From contig NZ_JBAPLU010000018.1 in assembly GCF_037083825.1 (NCBI RefSeq), forward strand, positions 1-64,000: a DNA stretch of 64,000 nucleotides, written 5' to 3'. This DNA comes from Klenkia sesuvii (lineage in GTDB: Bacteria > Actinomycetota > Actinomycetes > Mycobacteriales > Geodermatophilaceae). Shown here piece by piece: positions 15,186 through 24,271 of this stretch. The notes beneath the pieces were generated by a model that was given only the letters and a program-made list of their open reading frames with translations, had not been told where the DNA came from and searched no databases. The stretch's first letter is position 1; each line of letters begins with the position of its first letter. A program made the position numbers and the translations under genes.

Positions 15186-16250
15186 TCAGTTGACGACGTC
15201 GCCCAGGGCCTCGTCGGCGAACTCGGCGGCGTTCTGGCCCAGCGAGTCGGTCTGCAGGTAGCCCCACATGCGGGCGCCCGTGACGTCGTCGAGGTAGACC
15301 ACGCTGGCCGCGCCCTCGGTCCCGGTGCCCAGTACCGGCGCGGTGAAGAAGTCGATGCCGTCCGGGGTGATGTTCCGGGCGGAGAGGGCCAGCGAGAGCA
15401 GGGTCCCGGTGTCCAGGGAGTCGTCGACGGCGATGGAGCTGCTGATCGTGGTCAGGACGGAGTCGACCTGCGACAGGTCGCTGAAGGTACCGGCCGCGAA
15501 GAGCTTGCCGAACATCGCCCGCAGGTAGTTCTGCTGCCGCCTGACCCGGTCGAAGTCGCCACCGGGCAGGTCGTAGCGCTGTCCGACGTACCAGCGGGCC
15601 GCGTCCCCGTCGAGGTGGTTCGGCCCGGCGGTGAAGGTGTACGGGCCCCACGACGTGGTGGTCGGCACGTCGACGTCCACGCCGCCGAGGGCGTCCGTCA
15701 TCGAGATGAGGCCCTCGAAGCTGATCGCCGCGTAGTGGTCGATGCGCACCCCGGTGACCTGCTCGACAGTCTGGATCAGCAGGGCCGGTCCGCCGTACGA
15801 ATACGCTGCATTGATCTTGTTCATCCCGTACCCGGGGATGTCGACCCAGGAGTCCCGGGGGATGGAGATGACCTGCACGTGCTGCCGGTCCCCGGACAAC
15901 CGCGCAACCATGATCGCGTCGGAGCGGGCATCGGGGAGCTCGGTGCCGGTCACCAGTTCCCGGGTGTCCGACCCCACGAGCAGGAACGTGACCGGGTCGC
16001 TGGGCACCGGCGCGACAGGGCTCGCCGGGGCCGGCCGGTCACCGTCGTCGAGCGCGTCGAACACGTCACCAGCCGACGCGATGCTCCCGGTGTAGCGATC
16101 AACCAGGAACCAGGCGGTCCCCGCCAAGGCCACCGCCAGCACTGCCGCCAGCGCGCCGAGCGCGATCAGCGCACGGCGCACGGGGCTCCTGCGCCGCCGG
16201 CGCACCGTGACGGTGGGGCGGGCCGAGCGGTCGAGCTGGTCGTCGTGCAT
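15186..16250 (-). CDS. LytR-CpsA-Psr (LCP) family glycopolymer ligase 2
   Basis: A 354-residue homologue of the protein at 3056: cytoplasmic basic N-terminus, one membrane helix (about 30-52), then the LCP domain with LLVGSDTREL, RSDAIMVARL, ISIPRDSWVDIPGYGMNKI, INAAYSYGGP and RRQQNYLR. ATG 16250 has AGGGGAG just upstream; a longer in-frame reading exists but starts outside the conserved region. It probably attaches the locus polymer to peptidoglycan. The two LCP proteins share most of the ectodomain, with the N-terminal tails being least similar. Confidence 0.92.
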   Translation of the reverse strand: MHDDQLDRSARPTVTVRRRRRSPVRRALIALGALAAVLAVALAGTAWFLVDRYTGSIASAGDVFDALDDGDRPAPASPVAPVPSDPVTFLLVGSDTRELVTGTELPDARSDAIMVARLSGDRQHVQVISIPRDSWVDIPGYGMNKINAAYSYGGPALLIQTVEQVTGVRIDHYAAISFEGLISMTDALGGVDVDVPTTTSWGPYTFTAGPNHLDGDAARWYVGQRYDLPGGDFDRVRRQQNYLRAMFGKLFAAGTFSDLSQVDSVLTTISSSIAVDDSLDTGTLLSLALSARNITPDGIDFFTAPVLGTGTEGAASVVYLDDVTGARMWGYLQTDSLGQNAAEFADEALGDVVN

Positions 16251-16406
16251 GGCTCCCCTGTCTGGCCGTCGGACGGACCATAGGCCGCGCCGGGAGCCTG
16301 CGAGCCGTGCCGACCGCACCGGTCACCCACACGGATGAGGCAAGGGTGCGTGGAGCCGGCACGCGAACGGGCCGGGGCCCGGGTCCCACCCCGCGGCCCC
16401 GAGCGA

Positions 16407-17261
16407 TCAGCGCGACCGGACGGCCGCGCCCACCGCCTTCAGCTTGCTGTAGCCGGACAGGGCGCCCAGCTTGAGGCGGTCGCGACCGTTGCGAGCGCCC
16501 GGCGCCTGCGGGGACAAGCCGGCCTTGCGCAGCCGCGCATTGAGCTCGTGGAGGTCGGCCTCGTCCTTCAGGGCGCGGGTGCGCCAGGTGACCGACAGCG
16601 AGATCGACAGCCCGGGGCCGTTGAGCACGGTGTGCGGGGTGTAGGGCGGCACGTAGATGCCCATCCCCGGGTCGAGGTGGTGGGGGGTCTCGTCGACAGC
16701 CGGACTGGCGAGGTTGCGGTGGCCCCCGGACAGCAGACGTTCGGCCTCGCTCTGCCGCGCCTGCGGGCTCTCCCACCGGCCGGTGACCATGATCTTGGTG
16801 CCGTAGACCTGCAGCAGCACGTTGTGCTCGTGGTCGATGTGCGTGGGGGTCACCGAGTTGGGAGCGGAGAGGAAGATGAACCCCTCTCGGCCGAAGGCCT
16901 GACCAGGTCCGGAGACCAGCTCCTCGATCTCGTCGAGGCAGGAGTCCAGCAGCCGCGAATACCGGACATCTTGCTCGACGTTCTTCAGGACGACCCAGGC
17001 ACCGTTGTCCTCGATGCCGGTGACCAGGTCGTGCACCGACAGGTCCAGCTTGGGGGCGTTGCCGCCGGCCAGGACGTGGGGGAGGGCACCCACGTTGTGC
17101 TCGACCGACGACTCCGGGAGGGCAGCCGCCAGGTCAGCCAGGGCCGGCAGGGTCAGCAGGTCGTGCGACCTCAGCTGATGGCTGACCTCCATCGGTTCAC
17201 CCGTGCGCCCGGCGGTCCGGAGGGCGTCCTTGGAGGTGGGGTCCAGGTCGAGCAAGGTCAT
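16407..17261 (-). CDS. JmjC/cupin_8-like 2-oxoglutarate-Fe(II) oxygenase
   Basis: A 284-residue protein. NSVTPTHIDHEHNVLLQVYG gives the H-x-D pair of the double-stranded beta-helix iron site, and YVPPYTPHTVLNG supplies the distal His. GTK after the HxD segment resembles the co-substrate lysine region. The arrangement matches JmjC-like hydroxylases that modify proteins or small molecules; the substrate here is unknown. It starts 30 nt downstream of the large glycosyltransferase fusion on the same strand, so it is likely the operon's last gene or second last before LCP 2. Confidence 0.72.
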   Translation of the reverse strand: MTLLDLDPTSKDALRTAGRTGEPMEVSHQLRSHDLLTLPALADLAAALPESSVEHNVGALPHVLAGGNAPKLDLSVHDLVTGIEDNGAWVVLKNVEQDVRYSRLLDSCLDEIEELVSGPGQAFGREGFIFLSAPNSVTPTHIDHEHNVLLQVYGTKIMVTGRWESPQARQSEAERLLSGGHRNLASPAVDETPHHLDPGMGIYVPPYTPHTVLNGPGLSISLSVTWRTRALKDEADLHELNARLRKAGLSPQAPGARNGRDRLKLGALSGYSKLKAVGAAVRSR

Positions 17262-17291
17262 CGGTGTTCCTCTCGTGTCGTGGTCAGGGTC

Positions 17292-20200
17292 TTACCGGTG
17301 GCGGTGGGTCGTCAATGCCTTCTTCACCCGTTTGAGCTGCTCCAACGCCCGGTGCACGTCGTGCGCGTGGTTGACCGCCCATCGCCCGGGGCCGCCGTCC
17401 AGCGCTACGAGCAGTGAGGCCAGCCGGCGCCGGTCAGGGTGCATCCGGTTGGCCATGGCGTGGTCCTCAACCGCGCAGGAGTCGACGTACCGGGCGCCCG
17501 ACGAGGCGAAGGCATCGACCTGGTCGAGCTGCAGCAGGAGACCGGGGGAGAACTCCGCGAGCGCTTCGTCGTGCGCGATCTTGAAATGGAAGAGGCCGTC
17601 GCCGGACCGCAGGTTGCACGCCATCGCCACCGGGCGGCCCTCGCCACCCCGCAGAGCCAGGATCTGCAGGTCCCCCGCCTCGGCCATGGCCAGACAGCCG
17701 GCTCGGAAGAACTCGGCGTGGCCCTGTTGCCGCTGCAGCGCGCCACCGGTGCGGCCCTTCCAGCCGGATGCCTCCAGGTCGAGGAAGGTGTCCACGGCGG
17801 GTGCTGCACCCACCCGGTCGTCGGCCGAATTGCCTTCCGAGAGGGAGACCAGGTCGGCGACCGCCAGCCCGGCCACGGCCTCGCCCAGGCGACGACGCAC
17901 CCGCCGCAGTTCCTTGCGTCGGCGTCCGCTCAGCGGAACGGGGACGGTCCCGTCAGGACGACGGACCGTCCAGGCGCGGTCGACCTGTCGTGCCCGCCGG
18001 GCCGGGCCGCCCCCCGCGAGGACGACGGCGGCCTCGACGTCGTCGAGGACCTCCGGGTCGCAGTCCTCGAGCACCAACCACGGGGCGACCCGCTGCTCAC
18101 GCAGATGGGTGAGCACCGCCCGCCAGACCTGCGGGTCACCGACCCGGTCGACCAACGGCGTCCCGAGGAACATGTTCGCGTGCAGCCAGGTGCGCACCAC
18201 CCGCACGGGCACGCGGCGCCAGTGCCGAGCCACCTGCACCATCGTCAGCAGCCGCAGCGCGCGGCCGTCGGTGTCCTCGACGAGCAGCAGCCGCACGTCC
18301 TTGGTGTCGGGCAGGTGGTCCAGCGCGGCCAGCGCCAGCTCCGGACGCAGGAAGGGGTTGGCCACCGCGGCGCGCCCGGCCAGCTCCGCCCACCGCTGGA
18401 CGAGGTCGTCGTCGACGGCCGAGCGCGGGACCAGGCGGACCCGGAGCCTGCCGGCACCCGGGGGGCCAGCTGCTGGGTGGCTCCGGGCTGCAGATCGCAG
18501 CACCCCGTCCAGCTCCTGGGCACAGGTGGCTGCGTCGGGGTGGTCAGCGCTCCGCCGCCGCGCCTCGGCTGCGAGGCGGCCACGGAGCTGGGGGTCGGAG
18601 AGCTGACCCAGTGCGCGGGCGAGGTCCTGCGGGTCCGCCGGCAACACGACACGGCCCGCCTCGTCCCCCGCGCGGCCCGCGGCCGGACTGCCGGTGACGG
18701 TCACGACCGGGGTACCGGCCACCATCGACTCCATCGCCGCGCCCCCGAACCCCTCCTTCCCCGGGCTGCGCCGTCCCGCCGGCCGGGTGAGCATGGCGGA
18801 GGCGTCGAACGCGGCCATGAGGGTCGGTGCCGAGGGGACGCTGCCGAGCAGGTGCACCCGATCCGCCACGCCGAGGTCCGAGGCCATTTGACTCAACCGC
18901 GCACCCTCGCCCGGGGTGCTCGGGTCGTCCTCACCGAGGACGACCAGGTGCCAGCCGTCCGCGTCGTCCAGGCAGAGTGCCCGGACGGCGTCCTCGACAC
19001 CCTTGTAGGGCACCAGCCGGGTGGCCATGCCGAGCCACAACTGGTCATCCGGCGGAGTCCTTCCGTGGTCGCGCAGCTGGTTCCGTGCTGCGGCACGCCC
19101 AGCTGGTCGGGACGCCGGTCGTGGCGGCACGACGACGACCCCGTCGGGCCTGCCCACCGGCTCCAGGACGGCAGCGTCGGTGCCCACGACGGCCGTGGAC
19201 AACCGGCCCAGTGCGTATGCCAGCACGCGGTCGTAGGAGTGGTCGTGCTTGACCCACACGCTGGGTACCCCGGCCATGCGCGCAGCGGGTGCGGCCAACA
19301 GCTGCGCCTTCACCCCGTTGCCCAGGACGACCGCCGGCGGCCGGCGCCGCCACCGCCGGGCCAGGCCGGGGACCGCAGCGAGCACGGCCAACGGGGACGG
19401 ACCCACCGGCCGCACGGTCGTGGGCACTCGACGCGAGCGCAGGGCGTCGGCGAACGGGCCGGCCTGCAGGACCGTGGCGGCGACCTGCCGTCCGGGGAGC
19501 TCGTCGAGCATCGCCAGCAGCCAGTTCTCACTGCCGCCCAGGACCCCGTGGGCGGCCACCACCTCGATGCGCTGCCCGCCGGACGCCGCGGCGAGGGCAG
19601 CGGCCTCGTCGACGGCGGTCGCCGCGGCGAGCTGGGCTCTCCGGTCGTGGTGCTGCTCCACCCACTGCCGCCCGGCCCAGCCCTCGGCCTCGCACCTCCC
19701 GGGGTCGAGCAGCCGGGTGGTCACGGCCGCGGCCAGTGCTGGACCGTCCCCGCGGGGCACCACCGCCCCCCCGCCGGATCTGCCGACCGCCGAGCTCCCG
19801 TCGACGTCGGTGATGACCACTGGGCGGGCCGTGGCCATCGCCTCCAGGGAGGTCAGCGACAGGCCTTCCCACCGGGACGGCAGCACGACCACGTCGGCGG
19901 CCCGCAGCCAGGTGGCGACGTCGTCGCTGGCGCCGCGGAGCTCGACTCCCGGTACGGCCCGCGCCGACAGCCCCGGGCCGTCGGGGCCGTCACCGACCAG
20001 CACCAGGCGGGCGGCGGGTACGGCCCGGCGCACCGCGGGCCAGGCGTCGAGGAGGTCGTGCTGACCCTTCTGCCGGTGCAGGCGCCCGACGCAGACGACC
20101 ATGGGGCCGCCCGGGAGCCCGAGTCGGAGGCGAGCGGCGACGCGGTCGGCGGTGTCCGCGGCGCGGTGGTGGTTGAGGTCCACACCGTTGTCGACGACGA

Positions 20201-20696
20201 CGGCTGGTCCTCGCACGCTCGCCGCGTCCGCAGACCGGGCCTCCTCGGCGGCGACGAACAGCACCCGATCGGTCCAGCGCAGGGCGAACCGCTCCCAGCT
20301 GCGGACGAGGCGGGCCATCGTGGGGCCCCGGCCGTTCCACGGCGCCGAGTGCGGCTGGTGGACGGTCGGGGTGTTCCCCCGGACCACCCACCGGCCGGCG
20401 AGACCTGCCTTGGCCCCGTGCAGGTGCACGACATCGGGGGCGACCCCGGCGATCAGGCGCCGCAGCGAGTGCACCTCGAGGGGCAACCGCGCAGACGGAG
20501 CAGGGCCGGCCTGCCAGGCCGCGACGCGGACGGCCGGGTGGAGCAGGTGGGCGACCTCGGAATCGGGCGGTGCGGCGACGGTCACCTCCCACCCGCCCTC
20601 GGCTTGGTGGTTCGCCAGGGCCGCCACGTAGCGCGGAACACCCCCGGTGATGGGTTCGGCCACGTGGATGATGCTGCGGGCCGGACGACTGCTCAC
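17292..20696 (-). CDS. Triple fusion: GT4 glycosyltransferase - GT4 glycosyltransferase - CelD/BioF2-like acetyltransferase
   Basis: One uninterrupted frame of 1134 residues. Residues about 1-370 form a GT-B family 4 enzyme (VVCVGRLHRQKGQHDLLDAW, PSRWEGLSLTSLEAMA: the E-x7-E region). Residues about 374-745 form a second GT4 (GMATRLVPYKGVEDAV, KEGFGGAAMESM). Residues about 749-1134 resemble BioF2/CelD or FemAB-like GNAT-fold acyltransferases (SGWKGRTGGAL, FFRAGCLAMAEAGDL, FHFKIAHDEALAEFSPGLLL). GTG 20696 overlaps the deacetylase stop by 4 nt (GTGA), so translation is coupled. Two sugar additions and an acylation would be delivered by one polypeptide. The first GT4 resembles the separate enzyme at 27906. 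Confidence 0.85.
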   Translation of the reverse strand: MSSRPARSIIHVAEPITGGVPRYVAALANHQAEGGWEVTVAAPPDSEVAHLLHPAVRVAAWQAGPAPSARLPLEVHSLRRLIAGVAPDVVHLHGAKAGLAGRWVVRGNTPTVHQPHSAPWNGRGPTMARLVRSWERFALRWTDRVLFVAAEEARSADAASVRGPAVVVDNGVDLNHHRAADTADRVAARLRLGLPGGPMVVCVGRLHRQKGQHDLLDAWPAVRRAVPAARLVLVGDGPDGPGLSARAVPGVELRGASDDVATWLRAADVVVLPSRWEGLSLTSLEAMATARPVVITDVDGSSAVGRSGGGAVVPRGDGPALAAAVTTRLLDPGRCEAEGWAGRQWVEQHHDRRAQLAAATAVDEAAALAAASGGQRIEVVAAHGVLGGSENWLLAMLDELPGRQVAATVLQAGPFADALRSRRVPTTVRPVGPSPLAVLAAVPGLARRWRRRPPAVVLGNGVKAQLLAAPAARMAGVPSVWVKHDHSYDRVLAYALGRLSTAVVGTDAAVLEPVGRPDGVVVVPPRPASRPAGRAAARNQLRDHGRTPPDDQLWLGMATRLVPYKGVEDAVRALCLDDADGWHLVVLGEDDPSTPGEGARLSQMASDLGVADRVHLLGSVPSAPTLMAAFDASAMLTRPAGRRSPGKEGFGGAAMESMVAGTPVVTVTGSPAAGRAGDEAGRVVLPADPQDLARALGQLSDPQLRGRLAAEARRRSADHPDAATCAQELDGVLRSAARSHPAAGPPGAGRLRVRLVPRSAVDDDLVQRWAELAGRAAVANPFLRPELALAALDHLPDTKDVRLLLVEDTDGRALRLLTMVQVARHWRRVPVRVVRTWLHANMFLGTPLVDRVGDPQVWRAVLTHLREQRVAPWLVLEDCDPEVLDDVEAAVVLAGGGPARRARQVDRAWTVRRPDGTVPVPLSGRRRKELRRVRRRLGEAVAGLAVADLVSLSEGNSADDRVGAAPAVDTFLDLEASGWKGRTGGALQRQQGHAEFFRAGCLAMAEAGDLQILALRGGEGRPVAMACNLRSGDGLFHFKIAHDEALAEFSPGLLLQLDQVDAFASSGARYVDSCAVEDHAMANRMHPDRRRLASLLVALDGGPGRWAVNHAHDVHRALEQLKRVKKALTTHRHR

Positions 20697-21481
20697 CGGA
20701 GCCGCCAGGTGACCGTCCTGGCGGCCCGGGACAGCGCCGGCACGCGCCGTGTCGCCCGCCAGGCAGTCCGGAAGAACGGGGCGAGCTTGATGCGGAAGGC
20801 GGTCAGGGAGTCCCCCGGCTTGACGTCGACGCGGTCCACGCTGAAGTCGTCGCGACCGTCCTGCAGCGAGAAGGCGAGTTCGTACCCGGCTGCGGCCACC
20901 GCCCGTGCGGACCGGTCGTCCCACCGGCCATAGGGGTAGGCGAACGTGCGGGGTGGGGAACCGATTAGCTGGGCGAGGAGTTCGCGGGAACCGGCGGTGT
21001 GCGCCCGCAGGCTCTCGTCGTCGCTGCCGACCACCGTGCTGTGGTCCCACCCGTGCGAGCCCAGGGCCATTCCCCGTGCCGGCAAGTGGGCCAACTCGTC
21101 CGCGGTCAGCAGTGCCCCGTCGGGCTTGTGGGTCTCGTCGACCGGCGGGGCGGCGTCGCCCAGTGACAGCCCGGCCGAGACGTAGAGCACGGAGGGGACC
21201 CCCTCCTCCTCCAGCACGGGAGCGCCGATGTCGAGGACCGACCGCATGCCGTCGTCGATGGTGATGAGCACCGACCGCCCCGCCGTGGGGGCACGGCGCT
21301 CGAGCAGGTACTCCTCCTCCGTCAGGAAGCGGTAGTCGCGGCGCTTCAGCTCGGCGATCTGCTCCCGTAGACGACGCAACGGCAGGAGCAGCTCGTGCGG
21401 ATCCTGGTCGAGGTCCAGTGGTTCGTCGGCGGCGGTGAACCCGTGGTACATCAGCACCAGCGGACCCCGTGGGCGCGTCAC
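20693..21481 (-). CDS. Polysaccharide deacetylase (NodB homology, CE4)
   Basis: A 262-residue protein. NodB motifs are present: VLITIDDG (the first two aspartates; Ile replaces the usual Phe in TFDDG), GSHGWDHST (metal-binding H-x3-H) and FAYPYGRWDD. No signal peptide is seen, so it may act in the cytosol on lipid-linked or nucleotide-linked N-acetyl sugars, or be exported otherwise. GTG 21481 overlaps the flippase stop (GTGA), and its own stop overlaps the next start. It is the middle gene of wzx - deacetylase - GT fusion. Confidence 0.87.
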   Translation of the reverse strand: MTRPRGPLVLMYHGFTAADEPLDLDQDPHELLLPLRRLREQIAELKRRDYRFLTEEEYLLERRAPTAGRSVLITIDDGMRSVLDIGAPVLEEEGVPSVLYVSAGLSLGDAAPPVDETHKPDGALLTADELAHLPARGMALGSHGWDHSTVVGSDDESLRAHTAGSRELLAQLIGSPPRTFAYPYGRWDDRSARAVAAAGYELAFSLQDGRDDFSVDRVDVKPGDSLTAFRIKLAPFFRTAWRATRRVPALSRAARTVTWRLR

Positions 21482-22947
21482 ATCTTCCTCCGGATCAGGG
21501 TGGCGATCAGGTCCAGCTGTTCGGACGCCCACCGCCTGGCGACCACGGCGTAGGCGAGCGCGTACACCACGGCGCCGAGCACGATCTCGGGGAGCACCGG
21601 GAGACGGACGACGACCAGGGCGACGACCATGACTGCCGAGGCGCTCGCGGCCACCCAGATCGCGCGGACGAGGTGGACGGCCCCGATTCTGCGCCGGAGC
21701 AGCATCCACGCGACCAGGACCTCGACCAGGTAGGACACCGTGGTCGTGGCAGCGGCGCCTTCGCCCCCCAGGGACGGGATCAGCAGGAGGTTCAGCACCA
21801 CGTTCACCACGAGGGCGGTCCCTGCCGAGATGAGCATGGACGACGTGAGCCTCCGGGCAGCGAGCGCAGCCATGAGGAAGTAGGCCAGCGCGAAGAGCAT
21901 GGGCGCCGGGGCCAGCAGGACCAGGATCGTGGCCGACTGGTCGATGTAGCGCTCGCCGTAGAGCAACCCGATGACCTGGGGGGCGAGGACGGCCGCTCCC
22001 GCGGCGAAGGGCAGGTAGACGGCGGCGGCGGCGGCACTGGACAGCTGCAGTCCTCGGCGGGTCGTCGTCGCGTCGTCGTCGGCGCTCATGACCGGGAAGA
22101 CGGCGTCCTTGAGCACCCAGGCCACGAAGAGCACGGTCTCGACGAGCCGGTAGGACACCGCATAGGCAGCGACGGCGCGTTCGCCGAGGAACAGCTGCAG
22201 CAGGACCGAGTCGATGCGGAAGAGGGCCACCAGCACCAGGCCTGTCACACCGGTCGTCAGCGTGGCCCGCCATAGCTCGGTCAGGCCGGCCGTGCTGACC
22301 GACGATGGCCGCGCCCGTACCCCGACCCTGCGCAGCGCCAGGAAGTGCATGGTCAGGCCGACGAGCGACCCGGTGAGGATCGCCACCGCGGCCAGCAGCA
22401 ACCCACCACCGCTGAGCAGGGTGCCCACCACGGCCGCGGCGGTGACGCTGCGCTGGACCACCAGTGCGCCGGCCATCCCCGCCTGCCGCTGCCGGGCCAC
22501 GGCGGCTTCGCGCATGGTGTGCGAGAAGAGGTCGACGGCGGTGGACACCAGCACCAGGGCGAAGGCCACCGCCGTCGAGGTGGCGCCGCGGATGGAGAAC
22601 TCGACGCCGATGGCGGCGCCGTAGACCACCAGTGCGGCACCCACCTGCCAGACCAGTGTCTCGGTGTAGGTGCGCTCCAGTGCCCGGTGGTTCCGGCTGC
22701 CCCGGGTGACGATCGCGAAGTCGAATCCCCACCCGGGCAGAGCCGAGACCAGCACGCCGAGAGCCAGCGCGTAGGACAGCGCGCCGAAGTCCTCCTGAGC
22801 CAGGACCCTGGTGGCGACGACCATCCAGATGAAGGTGGCGCCCTTGCCGAGCACCTCGGCGGCGAAGTTCACCGCGGCGTTCACCGCTGTGCGCCGTGAG
22901 CGGGAGGTGACCGGGGGTGCGGCGGTGACCTCGTCGTCGATCTGCAT
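21478..22947 (-). CDS. Wzx-like oligosaccharide flippase (MOP/PST superfamily)
   Basis: A 489-residue integral membrane protein with about 12-14 hydrophobic helices and few motifs beyond the MOP pattern (VNFAAEVLGKGATFIWMVVA, EDFGALSYALALG in the first two helices). It moves undecaprenyl-pyrophosphate-linked repeats across the membrane. ATG 22947 opens an operon that continues with 4-nt overlaps into the deacetylase and the glycosyltransferase fusion. It is divergent from the GH39-like lipoprotein across 190 bp that must contain both promoters; no consensus promoter stands out there. Confidence 0.9.
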   Translation of the reverse strand: MQIDDEVTAAPPVTSRSRRTAVNAAVNFAAEVLGKGATFIWMVVATRVLAQEDFGALSYALALGVLVSALPGWGFDFAIVTRGSRNHRALERTYTETLVWQVGAALVVYGAAIGVEFSIRGATSTAVAFALVLVSTAVDLFSHTMREAAVARQRQAGMAGALVVQRSVTAAAVVGTLLSGGGLLLAAVAILTGSLVGLTMHFLALRRVGVRARPSSVSTAGLTELWRATLTTGVTGLVLVALFRIDSVLLQLFLGERAVAAYAVSYRLVETVLFVAWVLKDAVFPVMSADDDATTTRRGLQLSSAAAAAVYLPFAAGAAVLAPQVIGLLYGERYIDQSATILVLLAPAPMLFALAYFLMAALAARRLTSSMLISAGTALVVNVVLNLLLIPSLGGEGAAATTTVSYLVEVLVAWMLLRRRIGAVHLVRAIWVAASASAVMVVALVVVRLPVLPEIVLGAVVYALAYAVVARRWASEQLDLIATLIRRKM

Positions 22948-23137
22948 CCGCCCACCTCTCGTCAGATGGTCGACGACCTCCGCGGGCCGGCCCGCGGGGG
23001 CGGCGTGGTCCGACCAGTCGGCATGACGCTAGGTGACGACGATCCGCGCTGCCACCCTCGTGGCCGCGGCCCCGCCCCGAAGGGTGAACACCACTCGTAT
23101 CGTCGAGCCGGGAGCGCTCGACGAACGGGGGATCGGC

Positions 23138-24253
23138 ATGGGGGCCAGGGGTGGCCGGGCGGGCCGCGCAGCGCGCGGTGGCACCACTGCGGGCACGATG
23201 CTGCTGTCGGTGCTGCTCCTCGCGTCCCTCGTGGCCGGGTGCGCCTCCTCGGCCGGCACGCCGGCGGCGCAGGGAGGACCATGCACCGCCCCGGTGCTAG
23301 GCGCGCAGTTCCACGGGCTGTGGTCCGACTACGACGACGCCACCCGGGAGCAGGTGCTGGAAGAGCTGGCGGCCAGCGGAGTGCGGTCGGTACGCCTGGA
23401 CGTCTCCTGGGCGGCACTGGAGCCTGCCCAGGGAAGCTTCGACCGTACCGAGACCGCCCGGCTGGACGACGTCCTCGACCAGATCGACGCCGCGGGGCTG
23501 GAGCCCGTGGTGATGGTGTGGTTGACACCAGCCTGGGCCAACGACGGCCGCGGTCAGCGCGCTCTCCCCGACGACCCGGCCAGCATCACCGGCTTCGCGC
23601 GCTGGGCAGCCGACCGGTGGCGACAGGTCACCGCCTGGCAGGTGTGGAACGAGCCGAACAGCGAGGACTTCCTCGTCGGGGCCGACCCGGTGGCCTACAC
23701 GGCCCTGCTCCAGGCCGCGTACCCGGCGTTCCACGAAGGCAACTCCGCGGTACGGGTCGTCTTCGGCGGCACCCAGTACCAGGACGCCGACTGGATCGAG
23801 GCGGCCTACCGGGCCGGCGTACGGGGGTCCTTCGACGTCATGGCCACCCACGGTTACCAGGCGGTGGGCGATGAGCCACCCACCTCCCCGGACGACGGCA
23901 CGCCCTACCGCCTGACTGCCGTCGGGCGGGTCCACGAGGTCATGGCCGCGAACGGCGACGGAGCCGTGCCGATCTGGTTCACGGAGTTCGGCTGGAGCTC
24001 GTTCGCGACCCGGCCGGGTGCCGAGCCCCTCGACCGCGGCGTCACCCGCGACCAGCAAGCCCAGTACCTCATCAGCACCCTGCAGGAGCTCGAGCGGCGG
24101 TTCCCCTACGTCGAGCGGGCCTACTGGTACAACGAGCGCGACCGCGCCACAGGGGACCCGCGGCTGGACAACTACGGCCTGCTCGAGCGGGACGGCAACC
24201 CCAAGCCGGTCGCCACAGCTGCCGCGACGTGGTCGGGCGACTGCCGGGCCTGA
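23138..24253 (+). CDS. Lipoprotein glycoside hydrolase, GH39-like (clan A)
   Basis: A 371-residue protein. The N-terminus is Arg/Gly-rich, then a hydrophobic segment ends in the lipobox LVAGC, so it should be an outer-face lipoprotein. The barrel has WQVWNEPN, with the acid/base Glu of clan A enzymes, and IWFTEFGW, with the nucleophile Glu. ATG 23138 has GGGGG 6 nt upstream; the longer frame from 23033 adds unconserved sequence. Located between flippase and polymerase genes, it may trim or remodel the exported polymer. It converges with the Wzz-like gene with an 18-nt gap. Confidence 0.82.
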   Translation: MGARGGRAGRAARGGTTAGTMLLSVLLLASLVAGCASSAGTPAAQGGPCTAPVLGAQFHGLWSDYDDATREQVLEELAASGVRSVRLDVSWAALEPAQGSFDRTETARLDDVLDQIDAAGLEPVVMVWLTPAWANDGRGQRALPDDPASITGFARWAADRWRQVTAWQVWNEPNSEDFLVGADPVAYTALLQAAYPAFHEGNSAVRVVFGGTQYQDADWIEAAYRAGVRGSFDVMATHGYQAVGDEPPTSPDDGTPYRLTAVGRVHEVMAANGDGAVPIWFTEFGWSSFATRPGAEPLDRGVTRDQQAQYLISTLQELERRFPYVERAYWYNERDRATGDPRLDNYGLLERDGNPKPVATAAATWSGDCRA

Positions 24254-24271
24254 TGGATCGGTCGGCGACCG

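Noticed and set aside
17292..20696. Three separate genes instead of one fusion
   Set aside because: No stop codon, ribosome binding site or plausible internal start with spacing appears at the module boundaries (about 19573 and 18450). The frame is continuous.
17439..20933. 1164-codon plus-strand open frame
   Set aside because: It lies opposite the glycosyltransferase fusion and deacetylase; there are no motifs and composition is of antisense type.
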